Source of the DNA: Alphaproteobacteria bacterium
Lineage (GTDB): Bacteria; Pseudomonadota; Alphaproteobacteria; Rhodospirillales; Rhodospirillaceae
Assembly: GCA_030835385.1 (NCBI GenBank)
Contig: JAURPI010000017.1
Location: 124,001-188,000 of the forward strand
Length of the DNA: 64,000 nucleotides
Direction of reading: 5' to 3'
Both the position numbers and the translations under genes were made by a program. Of this stretch, positions 9,567 to 18,866 are shown piece after piece. The notes beneath the pieces were generated by a model. It made no database searches, had not been told where the DNA came from, and saw nothing but the letters and a program-made list of their open reading frames with translations. Position 1 is the stretch's first letter. Every line of letters starts with the position of its first letter.

Positions 9567-10388
9567 TTACTGCGCTGCGTCGAGAAAGTGTCTCACGTCC
9601 GCAGCGATTTGCTCCGGATGGATATCCCAACCGGCTGGACCATGAATGTCCATGCGCTCTTGTACCGTAGCCCGCTCTATGATCAACGCAGCGCGGCGCG
9701 TGTTTTCACTTAATGTGTCACACATCACGTATAGCAGTGTCGGCTGGGTTACCTTCCGCAAGCGCTGTTCTGTTTCATAAGCAAAGACTGCTTCAGGGCC
9801 ATACCAGGACAACGAGCCAGGTCGTAATCGCTCAGCAAACAAAGCGAGGCGACGTTCCATGGACATGCCATCAAGCCCCTCACTCACTTGTTGCCGAAAG
9901 TAACGCCCCACGTAACCCGGATCTGAGAATAGAGGTCTTGGCCCTCCAAAACCTGCTCTGTTGCGCTTTAGTTCCTCTTCCGTAAATAAAGCCAAACTAC
10001 TCAAGACAACGCGCCGCACCAGGTCAGGACGTGACGCCGCAAGTTCTACACAAATTTGGGTGCCAGTATGAAAACCAAGAACATCGACCAACCTCCCCTC
10101 ACCAAAACCGAGCGCTTTTAACCCAATAGCGAGGGCCTCAGCGTAGTGTTCGATCGTAGGCACGGACGACGGGGCATCGGATCCACCGAATCCTGGCGTA
10201 TCCATACAAATGACGCGCCGGTCTGCTGACATAACGGTTTGAAATAACGCGAATTGCACACTCGATTGTGGGCTTTGATGAAAACACACTAGAGGCTGTG
10301 CGCTTGCACCAGACTGAACTTGCGGACCCGCATCCACTAAATGTAATTGACCAAATGGTCCGTCGACGTAGTGGCGCGTGAGGCTCAC
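9567..10388 (-). CDS. Alpha/beta hydrolase, copy 2 of a tandem pair
   Basis: Soluble alpha/beta hydrolase of 273 residues. It shares its opening (YVDGPFGQLH) and overall plan with the next gene upstream, so the two are tandem duplicates that have diverged. PLVCFHQSP carries the oxyanion-hole segment, and DTPGFGGSD is the strand-loop typical of haloalkane-dehalogenase/epoxide-hydrolase relatives. At the nucleophile position the sequence reads VLGFHTGTQI, so the usual GxSxG serine appears replaced by a histidine. The paralogue reads FGGHTGSVI at the same place. The late HGPAGWDIHPEQ supplies the C-terminal His. The gap to the upstream gene is 2 bases and to the MFS gene 6 bases, which indicates one operon. 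Confidence 0.75.
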   Translation of the reverse strand: MSLTRHYVDGPFGQLHLVDAGPQVQSGASAQPLVCFHQSPQSSVQFALFQTVMSADRRVICMDTPGFGGSDAPSSVPTIEHYAEALAIGLKALGFGEGRLVDVLGFHTGTQICVELAASRPDLVRRVVLSSLALFTEEELKRNRAGFGGPRPLFSDPGYVGRYFRQQVSEGLDGMSMERRLALFAERLRPGSLSWYGPEAVFAYETEQRLRKVTQPTLLYVMCDTLSENTRRAALIIERATVQERMDIHGPAGWDIHPEQIAADVRHFLDAAQ

Positions 10389-10390
10389 CG

Positions 10391-11218
10391 TTAGGTCTCG
10401 TCGCAGAACGCTCGAATGACTTTTGCAATCTCAGGTGCATGACGATCCCACGCAAGAGCATGAGAAATATGCAGCAACTCGACGGTCTTGGCGTCGGGAA
10501 TCAGCGAACCAGCCAAACGCGTATTTTCTGCAAGCATGTCATCTAGAACCAATACGAGAGCCTTCTGTGCTAATTTCTTGAGCTGCTCTTCGGCGTCATA
10601 GCTCATCACCGCTTCTGGCGCGTACCAAGCCTTCATGCCCGATCGCAGGCGCTCGGTGAATAACTCTAACCGGCGTTCTGGATCAATCTCTTGAGGGCCA
10701 TCCAGAACGGTTTGCTTGTAAGAGTTAGCAACAAAGTCTGGGTCGGTAAAATATTCTGGCGGTCCACCAAATCGCTGCATCATCATTGCCTTTTGCTCGT
10801 CGGAAAACAACGCGACAGACGGGAATATAATCTTCCGCACCAACTCAGGCCTTGTAACCGCTAACTCCGTGCCGATGACACTTCCTGTATGACCGCCGAA
10901 AACATCTATGGCGCCGCGACCCTCGCCACCATAACCAAGGGCCTCAACCACAGTTGCCATAGCATTAGCGTAGTCACCGATTGTCACAACATCCTGCGGC
11001 GCATCGGAACCGCCAAAGCCGGGCGTGTCGGGGCACCAGACAATTCGATCTGTCGCCATCTCGTCTTGGAACGGACGATATTGCGCGCCTGATACGGGAC
11101 TCTGGTGAAAACAAATCAGCGGCGTTCTTGTTGTATCGCCCGCCGCGGGACGCGCCTCTCTGATGTGCACTTGCCCAAAGGGCCCATCGACATATAGCCG
11201 TCGCACTGTAATCGCCAC
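10391..11218 (-). CDS. Alpha/beta hydrolase, copy 1 of a tandem pair
   Basis: Alpha/beta hydrolase of about 275 residues. I prefer the GTG at 11218, which has GGGAG seven bases upstream and matches the start of the paralogue (RLYVDGPFGQVH versus RHYVDGPFGQLH); an ATG at 11239 is the alternative. The fold markers LICFHQSP and DTPGFGGSD are present. The nucleophile elbow reads FGGHTGSVIG, lacking the standard serine in GxSxG, as in its neighbour. The C-terminal ISHALAWDRHAPE provides a candidate His. It is the first gene of the three-gene operon ending with the MFS carrier. Both copies may therefore use an altered catalytic residue or be non-hydrolytic lyase-type members of the fold. Confidence 0.75.
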   Translation of the reverse strand: MAITVRRLYVDGPFGQVHIREARPAAGDTTRTPLICFHQSPVSGAQYRPFQDEMATDRIVWCPDTPGFGGSDAPQDVVTIGDYANAMATVVEALGYGGEGRGAIDVFGGHTGSVIGTELAVTRPELVRKIIFPSVALFSDEQKAMMMQRFGGPPEYFTDPDFVANSYKQTVLDGPQEIDPERRLELFTERLRSGMKAWYAPEAVMSYDAEEQLKKLAQKALVLVLDDMLAENTRLAGSLIPDAKTVELLHISHALAWDRHAPEIAKVIRAFCDET

Positions 11219-11444
11219 AATATAACTCCCAACTAACATCTTCCGGTCTTAGCGATCGTCAACCATAACGATACAACCATCTCTGCCAAGCATTTGAGGA
11301 AAATACCTCGCCCTGGCCCCTACAAAGGTATTCTTAGACCCCCTGATTCAATCGTGCGATTTCCATTCTGACGCTGTTTAAGATTGACGAGACGCGCTAC
11401 CATCGATGCCCGCTGAAGAGATTCCGGCTAAATGAAACGTTTGT

Positions 11445-13373
11445 ATGGCACACCCGACCCCTGACGACCTGACAAAAGCCCTTCAAGCAGCCGGAGCCCA
11501 CTTCAATGCTGGACGATTCGCGGAGTCTGCCGCCCTTGCTGACCGCGTCCTTGAACACCAAGCACGCAACCCGGATGCTTTGCACATCGCGGGCATGAGC
11601 CGGTATCATTTGGGTCATTCACAAGATGCGCTACCACTGCTTAGCGAAGCTATTAGCGCGAGAAAATCTGACCCTGGCATCGCAAATAGCTTGGCGCTGG
11701 CCAATTTAGCGTTGGGACGAACTGATGACGCTGCTGCGGCTTTGGAACCCCTCGCACGCAAAAACAAACTCGCAGCCGCAGGACTAAACACTCTTGGCGA
11801 TTGCCGCTTACGGCAGGGAGATGCCGTCAAAGCGCGCGCATGCTTCGAAAAAGCGCTCAAACTCGAGCCAAGCTTAGACGCGGCCCGTGTCAATCTAGGC
11901 GAAGCTCTCAAAGAGTCTGGCGACCTACATGGTGCGATTACTCACTACGAGTCCCTTGTTAAGACCCACCCCCACCTTCCTTCTGTATGGAGAAACTTGG
12001 GGCTTGCCCTGCAAAAGGCTGAACGCTTCAAAGACAGTATTCCACCCCTAGAACATTACCTGACGCTTAACCCTAACGACGTGCCGAGCCGCCTTTCACT
12101 AGGGTTGGGCCTCAACAAAACGGGTCAATTTGAGGCCGCATTAGAAAAATTCGAAGAAGCACTTAAATTAGCACCAACGAACGCGGATGCTTGGAACAAT
12201 CGGGGAGTTTCGTTTCGGACTTTGGGTCGGACAACCGACGCGGAAAGCTCGTATAAACAAGCTCTAACATACGATCCGAAACTCGAGGCCGCCCGAACCA
12301 ATCTCGCTCAGCTCGCGCATGCGACCCAGGGCATTGAAGCCGCCCTCGTGCACTTAGACGAAGCTATTGCACTGAACCCCGATCAAGCCAAACCACATAT
12401 GGCACGTTGCGAAGCCCTATTAACCGAGGGCCGACTCGCTGAAGGTCTTCAGGACTATGAATGGCGTTTTCGGCAGTCTTCTAGTCATGAACAAGCACGT
12501 CATCAAGACCTCCCCGTTTGGGAGGGTGGAGACTTAGCGGAGAAAACAATCTTAGTGTGGAGCGAACAAGGCGTAGGCGATGAAATTATGTACGCCAGCA
12601 TGATTCCTGATTTGATTGCAGCCGCCAAACATGTGGTCATTGAATGTGAACCTCGTCTGGTTCCAATATTCTCACGGTCTTTCCCGCAAGCGACAGTGAT
12701 CACAACAACGAATGCCGCAATAAAGACACTCAATAAACTGCACATCGACTATCAGATCGCAGCAGGAACAGCCTGTCAGTATGTGAGACCTAATCTAGAT
12801 TCATTTAATAACAGCTCTTCTTATTTGGTCTGCGACGCGGAATTAAGGCAGTCCATATCTCGGCAATACCGCGCGACGGATCCAGATAAACTGGTTGTTG
12901 GCATTGCGTGGCGGAGCGGCCGCCCTACCGATGCTTGGATTAAAACAATTCCACTTATCGAGTGGGCTCCAATTCTTAGAGCTACAGGCGCGTCATTCGT
13001 GTCATTGCAATATGGAGACAATCATTTAGAGATCGAAGATGCCAGAGCGGTATCAGGGCAAGATATAATCACTGATCCAAATGTTGACCCACTCAAAGAC
13101 ATAGATACTTACGCAGCTCAAGTCGCTGCGATGGACCTCGTGATCTCAAACAGCAACACCGCCGCGCATCTGGCTGGCGCGCTAGGTGTCCCAACTTGGA
13201 CCATCCTCCCCCGCCTTGGCTCTGGTGGTTTACCGTGGCACTGGTTCAAAGAAGGTTCCTCAAGCCCCTGGTATGAATCCATGACTGTTTACCGGCAAAC
13301 CGATTGGCACAATTGGGACAAAATCATTGCGCAAGTGGCAACAGATCTCACCGCGCTCCTGAAATCGCGATAG
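11445..13373 (+). CDS. TPR protein with C-terminal glycosyltransferase-like domain
   Basis: Protein of 642 residues. Residues 1 to about 320 are tandem tetratricopeptide repeats (recurring ...A...LG...EA...YE.AL...P patterns, roughly nine units). The remainder resembles the glycosyltransferase 41/9-like domain often fused to TPRs: SEQGVGDEIMYASMIPDL, a VVGIAWRSGRP strand, and DLVISNSNTAAHLAGALGVPTW, the nucleotide-sugar-binding end of the fold. Proteins of this architecture are proposed O-GlcNAc-transferase relatives or surface-polysaccharide enzymes; the acceptor is unknown. The binding-protein gene follows 10 bases downstream, suggesting co-transcription although the functions look unrelated. 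Confidence 0.8.
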   Translation: MAHPTPDDLTKALQAAGAHFNAGRFAESAALADRVLEHQARNPDALHIAGMSRYHLGHSQDALPLLSEAISARKSDPGIANSLALANLALGRTDDAAAALEPLARKNKLAAAGLNTLGDCRLRQGDAVKARACFEKALKLEPSLDAARVNLGEALKESGDLHGAITHYESLVKTHPHLPSVWRNLGLALQKAERFKDSIPPLEHYLTLNPNDVPSRLSLGLGLNKTGQFEAALEKFEEALKLAPTNADAWNNRGVSFRTLGRTTDAESSYKQALTYDPKLEAARTNLAQLAHATQGIEAALVHLDEAIALNPDQAKPHMARCEALLTEGRLAEGLQDYEWRFRQSSSHEQARHQDLPVWEGGDLAEKTILVWSEQGVGDEIMYASMIPDLIAAAKHVVIECEPRLVPIFSRSFPQATVITTTNAAIKTLNKLHIDYQIAAGTACQYVRPNLDSFNNSSSYLVCDAELRQSISRQYRATDPDKLVVGIAWRSGRPTDAWIKTIPLIEWAPILRATGASFVSLQYGDNHLEIEDARAVSGQDIITDPNVDPLKDIDTYAAQVAAMDLVISNSNTAAHLAGALGVPTWTILPRLGSGGLPWHWFKEGSSSPWYESMTVYRQTDWHNWDKIIAQVATDLTALLKSR

Positions 13374-13383
13374 GAAAGCACCT

Positions 13384-14895
13384 ATGACCCATCTCTCTAG
13401 GCGGTCATTTTTTAACACGGCGGCTTCAGCTGCATTGCTTCCAAGAAGCACACGAGGGTCCGAGGATAAAATTCTGAGAGTCGGACTTGGCGGATTGCCA
13501 ACGCAGAAAGGTAATGCGTTCTCAAACATTCAGTCGCCAAGCATTCTGGTTACCGGAGGCATTTTTGATGGCTTAACGCGAGTCAACAAGGCCGGACAGG
13601 TTGAACCTTGGTTAGCCACCCAATGGGAAGCGCTCAATGATTTAACCTGGCGCTTTACATTGCGGGACGATGTTGTTTTTTCCAACGGAAATTCTTTTGA
13701 CGCTGTCGCGGTTGCACACACTGTCAATTACCTGACTGGGGACGGGCCGCAGATAGAAGGTTTAAGGCGAGATTTCCGGTTTCTATCTGGCGCTGAGGTG
13801 GTCGCCCCCCACACCCTAGACATAAAGACAAAAGCACCTATGCCTATGCTACCCAGGTACGCCTCTGCCCTTCTGATTGTCGAACCCGAAGCTTGGCAAA
13901 GCATGGGAGCAGAACAATTTTCACTAACTCCCGTGGGAACCGGCCCACTTGTCGTCGAAGCGTGGGAACCGGCCAAAGCCATAACACGGGCTAACCCGTT
14001 ATCGTGGCGGCCCATGCAAATTGATGGCGTAGATTTTACCGTTCTGCCTGACACGTCGTCACGCATCCAAGCCATGCTTTCCGGTGGCCTCGATGCGGCG
14101 TATCAAATTGCACCGGAAGATTTTGAGCTCATAAAGGGCATTGGCGGAGATGTCATCTCGATAAATGACGGTTCGATCTCTTCAATCATGTTTCAATTTG
14201 GGAAAGATCACACTTCGGCTCTGAGCGATATTCGAGTCCGCCACGCACTTAACTACGCAGTAGACAAGCAAACTATCTCTGATGTGCTTTTAGGTGGCCT
14301 TGCGTCTGTCGCCAGTCAACCCGCTGTACAATACGCCTACGGGTATGACCCTGCACTGTCTGCTTTTGACTATGATCCTGATCGCGCACGGCAATTGTTG
14401 AGCGATGCTGGATACGCAGACGGGTTTTCCATCACACTTGAAACATCGGGTGGAGGCACAAACGGTCTTTTGGTTGTTCAGCGGGTCGCCGACGACTTGA
14501 AGCGTGTTGGGGTTCAGGTTGATGTACAGCAAAGGCCGGTCATGACTTTCCTTTTAGATTTCGTCAGAGGCCGGATTGAGTCTGATGCGTTCACGTTGCA
14601 ATGGAGTTCTTACCCCATCCTCGACTCCATCCAGATGACCAACATTAACTCCTGCCGCAAGACAGATCCGTGGTATTGCAACGAAGAGATTCAGCCGATC
14701 ATTGAAAAGGCCTGGATGGAGACCAACTCGGATCGTGCCCTGGCGCTTCGCCGCCAAGTCATGCGCCACTACAGGGACGATGCACCCGGCATCTTCCTCC
14801 ACGAGAACATTCGTTTTATTGGCCTAGGCCCTCGCACCCGTGGCTTTGACCAAACCTTTGGGTACGTCTCTTATGAATCGGTTCAATTGGACTGA
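13384..14895 (+). CDS. ABC transporter substrate-binding protein, family 5, Tat leader
   Basis: Periplasmic solute-binding protein of 503 residues in the SBP_bac_5 (dipeptide/oligopeptide/nickel) family. It starts with a twin-arginine-like leader (SRRSFFNTAASAALL), then KILRVGLGGLPTQKGNAFSN. Family hallmarks are the FDGLTRVNKAGQVEPWLATQWE segment, VRHALNYAVDK near the middle and YDPDRARQLLSDAGY in the C-terminal lobe. No permease or ATPase genes are adjacent. A paralogue at 62560 shares these motifs and the PWYCNEEIQPII/PWFCDPVIQPVI ending. AGGAAAG precedes the ATG, and the TPR gene ends 10 bases upstream. Confidence 0.88.
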   Translation: MTHLSRRSFFNTAASAALLPRSTRGSEDKILRVGLGGLPTQKGNAFSNIQSPSILVTGGIFDGLTRVNKAGQVEPWLATQWEALNDLTWRFTLRDDVVFSNGNSFDAVAVAHTVNYLTGDGPQIEGLRRDFRFLSGAEVVAPHTLDIKTKAPMPMLPRYASALLIVEPEAWQSMGAEQFSLTPVGTGPLVVEAWEPAKAITRANPLSWRPMQIDGVDFTVLPDTSSRIQAMLSGGLDAAYQIAPEDFELIKGIGGDVISINDGSISSIMFQFGKDHTSALSDIRVRHALNYAVDKQTISDVLLGGLASVASQPAVQYAYGYDPALSAFDYDPDRARQLLSDAGYADGFSITLETSGGGTNGLLVVQRVADDLKRVGVQVDVQQRPVMTFLLDFVRGRIESDAFTLQWSSYPILDSIQMTNINSCRKTDPWYCNEEIQPIIEKAWMETNSDRALALRRQVMRHYRDDAPGIFLHENIRFIGLGPRTRGFDQTFGYVSYESVQLD

Positions 14896-15078
14896 GGTTG
14901 CTGAATATTCCAAGCTGATCTGTATTTGGCTAGGCACCGTAAAAGGCCAGAGCTAGCCAAAATGCGGACAGAGGGTCAATCGTCCTTTCAGGCCCACAAA
15001 ACTGGCGCTATGAGTGATAACGGAAGCTTTCAAACATGCTTGAGGTCTGCTCTGGCCGCTGCTTAGGGGAACACCACA

Positions 15079-16209
15079 ATGTTTATGAATTTCTGGTACG
15101 TCGCTGAACTCAGCGAGAACGTCCAAGACACACCCGTCCACGTCCGCATGCTCGGATTTGATTATGTGCTGTTTCGCGACTCAGGTGGCCAAGCTCATTG
15201 CTTGTCCAACCTCTGCGTCCATCGCGGCGCCTCCCTCGCCCATGGGAAAGTGAAAGGCGACAACATTGAATGCCCCTATCACGGCTGGCAATTCAAAGGT
15301 GATGACGGGCTGTGCACGAAAATTCCGTCACTCGGACCAGATGCAAAAATCCCCGCTCGTGCAAAAGTAGACAGCTACCCGGTTCAAGAAAAGTACGGCC
15401 TGGTTTTTGCCTTCCTCGGCGATCTGCCAGAAGCAGAACGTCCGCCGATTATGGACTTGCCAGAGTACGGACAAGATGGTTGGCGAGTGACCACGCAAGT
15501 ATACGAGTGGACGGCAAACTTTCAGCGAGCTGTCGAGAACACGCTAGACCCAGCACATACGGAGTTTGTCCACCCGTCCATGGGATACCAAGGCGATCGA
15601 GACGACTATCACGTGCCAGACTTTGAAGTATTAGAAGAAGCTTGGGGCTGCGGCACCATGACAACTTTTGTCTCCCCCGATCTGCCCGACTCAAAAATGA
15701 AGGGTCTCAAGGGGGAAGGCGAGATGGAAGCCGGCGCAGGTAACCACGGTCCGTCAAGCGCATGGACTAAGTTACATTTTGGTCCACATGCCTGGGCGCA
15801 CCAATACGGCTTCTCGACACCGGTCGATGAGAAAACATTGAAGCGTTACTTTCTCCAGGCACGCAATTTCCGGGCCAATCCGGAAATGGATGCGACCATC
15901 AACGAGCGCAACACAGCTGTAATGATGCAGGATAAAGTGGTCATTGAGCGGGTCGAGCCGTTCTACACACCGCAATACTCAACAGAAGAAGTGCTCGTAA
16001 AATCGGACGGTGTGATCACACGGTATCGCGAATTCATTCAAGACTGGGAAAGTCGTGGCTGGCGAATTGACTCCGCAAAAGTGGGTGAACTCCGTGAAGA
16101 AAAGTCTTTTGCCATTCCCAGCCCAGCACGCCGAAATACAAAGAGCTGGGCTATAGAGGCGGCACCCGTCACGCAACCAGGTATCGCGACCAAAGCGGCT
16201 GCTGAATAA
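15079..16209 (+). CDS. Rieske non-heme iron oxygenase, tandem copy 1
   Basis: Ring-hydroxylating-type oxygenase alpha subunit of 376 residues. The Rieske [2Fe-2S] ligands are C46, H48, C65 and H68 (CxH...CPYH). The mononuclear iron motif DPAHTEFVH lies near residues 157-165. The order Rieske domain then catalytic domain is that of PaO/VanA/dicamba-type monooxygenases that work without a small beta subunit. There is no reductase or ferredoxin gene nearby, so electrons must come from elsewhere. The ATG follows a GGGGAA ribosome binding site. Two close paralogues follow head to tail at 16248 and 17514, giving a tandem triplication; a fourth lies at 59198. Substrate unknown. Confidence 0.9.
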   Translation: MFMNFWYVAELSENVQDTPVHVRMLGFDYVLFRDSGGQAHCLSNLCVHRGASLAHGKVKGDNIECPYHGWQFKGDDGLCTKIPSLGPDAKIPARAKVDSYPVQEKYGLVFAFLGDLPEAERPPIMDLPEYGQDGWRVTTQVYEWTANFQRAVENTLDPAHTEFVHPSMGYQGDRDDYHVPDFEVLEEAWGCGTMTTFVSPDLPDSKMKGLKGEGEMEAGAGNHGPSSAWTKLHFGPHAWAHQYGFSTPVDEKTLKRYFLQARNFRANPEMDATINERNTAVMMQDKVVIERVEPFYTPQYSTEEVLVKSDGVITRYREFIQDWESRGWRIDSAKVGELREEKSFAIPSPARRNTKSWAIEAAPVTQPGIATKAAAE

Positions 16210-16247
16210 ATTAGAACTTAGCGCCACCTCAAAGGAAACCGCCCACG

Positions 16248-17378
16248 ATGTTTATGAACTTTTGGTACGCCGCTGAAGAAAGCAAGAACATCACCAGTGA
16301 ACCCTCCAAAGTTCGGATGCTGGATCAGGATTTTGTCCTGTTCCGCGATACAGCGGGCAAGGTGCATTGCCTTTCAAATCTTTGTGTCCACCGCGGAGCT
16401 TCTCTCGCTCACGGCAAGGTCAAAGGAAACAACATTGAATGCCCCTATCACGGTTGGCAGTTTAAAGGGGAAGATGGTGTTTGCTCTAAAATTCCATCTC
16501 TCGGGCCAAACGCTAAAATTCCGGCACGCGCGAAAGTCGACAGCTACCCGACCGAGGAACGCTATGGAATAGTATTCGCTTTCCTGGGCGACCTTCCTGA
16601 ATCAGAGCGCCCACCAATCATCGACATACCGGAATGGGACCAAGACGGCTGGCGCTTTACGTTGATGCGCTACACTTGGGAAGCCAATTATCAACGCGCA
16701 CTAGAGAACTCCTTAGACCCAGCCCACACAGAATTCGTTCACCCGTCTATGGGTTATCAGGGAGACCGCGAAGACTACAATGTGCCTGACTTGGAAGTGA
16801 CATCGAGCGAATGGGGTGTTGGAACAATGACCACGTTCCAGTCTCCCGATCTTCCTCACGAAAAAATGAAGGGCTTAAAGGGCGAAGGTCAAATGGAAGC
16901 CGGCACCACTATTTGCGGAATCTCTCAAGCGGTTACCAAATTGCATTTCAGTCCTGTCGCGTGGGCGCACCAGTACACCTTTACAACGCCCGTCGACGAA
17001 CGTCACACGGCACGGTTTTTCCTACAGGGACGTAATTTCCGCACTGACCCCGAAATGGATGCCCCCGTCAACGAACGAAATCTCGTCGTTGCAGATCAAG
17101 ACAAAGTGGTAATTGAACGCCTTGAGCCCTTCCACACTCCAGCCTCCTCGACCGAAGAAGTGCTGGTTAAGTCCGACCTCGTGATCACGTGCTTCCGCGA
17201 ACTTTTGGCAGATTGGGAGTCCCGTGGCTGGAAGATAGATAGCGCGTCGGTCGAAGAGCAGCGAGAGCGTAAAGCACATGCGATTCCGAGCCCGGCACGG
17301 AGGAAGTCAAAAGGTTGGGCGATTGACACGGTACCGACCTGCGCTTCAGGCGACCCAGTCAGGGCCGCAGCAGAGTAA
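16248..17378 (+). CDS. Rieske non-heme iron oxygenase, tandem copy 2
   Basis: Second oxygenase of the tandem array, 376 residues, very similar along its whole length to copy 1 (same MFMNFWY opening, identical placement of C46/H48/C65/H68, and DPAHTEFVH for the mononuclear iron). Differences cluster in the C-terminal, substrate-facing half, the pattern expected after duplication and specialisation. It begins 38 bases after copy 1 with AAAGGAAACCGCCC upstream of the ATG, so it is probably co-transcribed. Both copies end with a similar Ala-rich tail (KAAAE and RAAAE). Confidence 0.9.
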   Translation: MFMNFWYAAEESKNITSEPSKVRMLDQDFVLFRDTAGKVHCLSNLCVHRGASLAHGKVKGNNIECPYHGWQFKGEDGVCSKIPSLGPNAKIPARAKVDSYPTEERYGIVFAFLGDLPESERPPIIDIPEWDQDGWRFTLMRYTWEANYQRALENSLDPAHTEFVHPSMGYQGDREDYNVPDLEVTSSEWGVGTMTTFQSPDLPHEKMKGLKGEGQMEAGTTICGISQAVTKLHFSPVAWAHQYTFTTPVDERHTARFFLQGRNFRTDPEMDAPVNERNLVVADQDKVVIERLEPFHTPASSTEEVLVKSDLVITCFRELLADWESRGWKIDSASVEEQRERKAHAIPSPARRKSKGWAIDTVPTCASGDPVRAAAE

Positions 17379-17513
17379 AACCAATCAACCAATATACGGA
17401 CAGACCTAGTGTGCTCTGGGTCATTCATTGATTCAAATCAAACGGACATAGACTATCGGCCCCTAGTGTGCGGCATAACTTTGTCGATGTGAGAAACGCG
17501 GAAAGGCCAAACA

Positions 17514-18632
17514 ATGTACGTGAATTTCTGGTATGTCGCCGCAACGTCCGAAAACGTTAAGAGCGAGCCAATCAAAGTCAAAATGCTCGGCCAACATTTC
17601 GTCTTGTTTCGGGATAGTGACGGCAAGGCACATTGCCTATCAAATGTATGCACCCACAGGGGTGGGTCATTGGTCAACGGAAAAGTACGCGGTGACACTA
17701 TCGAATGCCCCTACCACGGATGGCAATTCAATGGCTCAGGGACATGCATAAAGATTCCGTCCATTGGCAAAGACGGTAAAATTCCCTCACGGACAAGAAT
17801 CGATAGCTATCCTATCGAGGAAAAGTACGGTCTCGTTTTCGCCTTTCTCGGTGACCTGCCGACATCTGACCGTCCGCCGATTATGGACGTCCCCGAATAC
17901 GGCCTGGACGGGTGGAAACCAACAATCATGTTCAACGAGTATGCGGCCAACTATGAGCGCTCAGTCGAAAATACCCTGGATCCTGGACATAACGAATTTG
18001 TTCACCCAACTCATGGCTTCGAAGGCACGAAAGAAGACTACAAAGTGCAAGAGTACGATCTAGACGAAACAGAATATGGTTGCGGATTTACACTCACGTT
18101 CCAATCACCCGCCCTTAAAGATGGAACTATGAGCAAGTTACGTGATTTTGCGGGAAACCTAGAGGCAGGTACCGGTCACTTTGGTCCACACCAAACCTGG
18201 ACCCAGATTCATATGTCACCAACCAATTGGTTTCACCAATACACGTTCAGAACACCAGTAGATGAAACACATACCCGGAGTTGGCTGGTGAATATGCGCA
18301 ACGCCTTGTTAGAGGACGAGCATGACGAACCGATCGAGGTGAGACAACGCGCGATCGCGGAGCAAGACATCGTCGTGCTGGAAGAACTTGAACCCATTGT
18401 AGCGCCGCCGACGAACACCAAAGAGAATATGATGCCCCATGACAAAGCCCTGGTCCGGTATCGCGATTTCTTACGGACCTGGGATAGCAAAGGATGGCGG
18501 GTTGACACCGATCTGGTCGCTGCCACCAAGAATAAGGTGGCTTACGCAGTACCAAGCCCTGGCCGCAATACGGCCAAAGGATGGGTGATAGATGCCATTC
18601 CGACGCTAACCGACCATCACAACAACCTTTGA
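17514..18632 (+). CDS. Rieske non-heme iron oxygenase, tandem copy 3
   Basis: Third oxygenase of the array, 372 residues, more diverged than copies 1 and 2. Rieske ligands keep the same numbering (C46, H48, C65, H68). The mononuclear motif is DPGHNEFVH. The C-terminus lacks the KAAAE tail of the other two and ends TDHHNNL. The gap from copy 2 is 135 bases, longer than between copies 1 and 2, so it may have its own promoter; GGAAAGG lies just upstream of the ATG. The substrate pocket half (residues 180-340) differs most from its neighbours. Confidence 0.9.
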   Translation: MYVNFWYVAATSENVKSEPIKVKMLGQHFVLFRDSDGKAHCLSNVCTHRGGSLVNGKVRGDTIECPYHGWQFNGSGTCIKIPSIGKDGKIPSRTRIDSYPIEEKYGLVFAFLGDLPTSDRPPIMDVPEYGLDGWKPTIMFNEYAANYERSVENTLDPGHNEFVHPTHGFEGTKEDYKVQEYDLDETEYGCGFTLTFQSPALKDGTMSKLRDFAGNLEAGTGHFGPHQTWTQIHMSPTNWFHQYTFRTPVDETHTRSWLVNMRNALLEDEHDEPIEVRQRAIAEQDIVVLEELEPIVAPPTNTKENMMPHDKALVRYRDFLRTWDSKGWRVDTDLVAATKNKVAYAVPSPGRNTAKGWVIDAIPTLTDHHNNL

Positions 18633-18866
18633 TCCCATCCGTTGCGACGACAGTCAGGAAGACTATAACCAGCTTGTGACCACAAAAAGTATCGATGAAC
18701 TTGCGAGCTTCGGCCTCGCCTAACTGGCCAACGGCACTCATTCGCATAAGCCTTTAACTCAGCCCCGACGGTACGTTTTGCAATCATCTCGCCCCGCTGA
18801 CGGACTTTGTCTTGCACGGTCGACATGGTACTGAGTTGGCTAGATAACTCACCAAGGATCTTGGCT

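Noticed and set aside
15079-18632. Tandem repeat or mobile element because of repeated sequence
   Set aside because: The repetition is three full-length paralogous genes with no flanking terminal or direct repeats.
18247-18747. Minus-strand frame of 166 codons over the end of Rieske copy 3
   Set aside because: Shadow of the Rieske gene and the following spacer; no domain match, no ribosome site.
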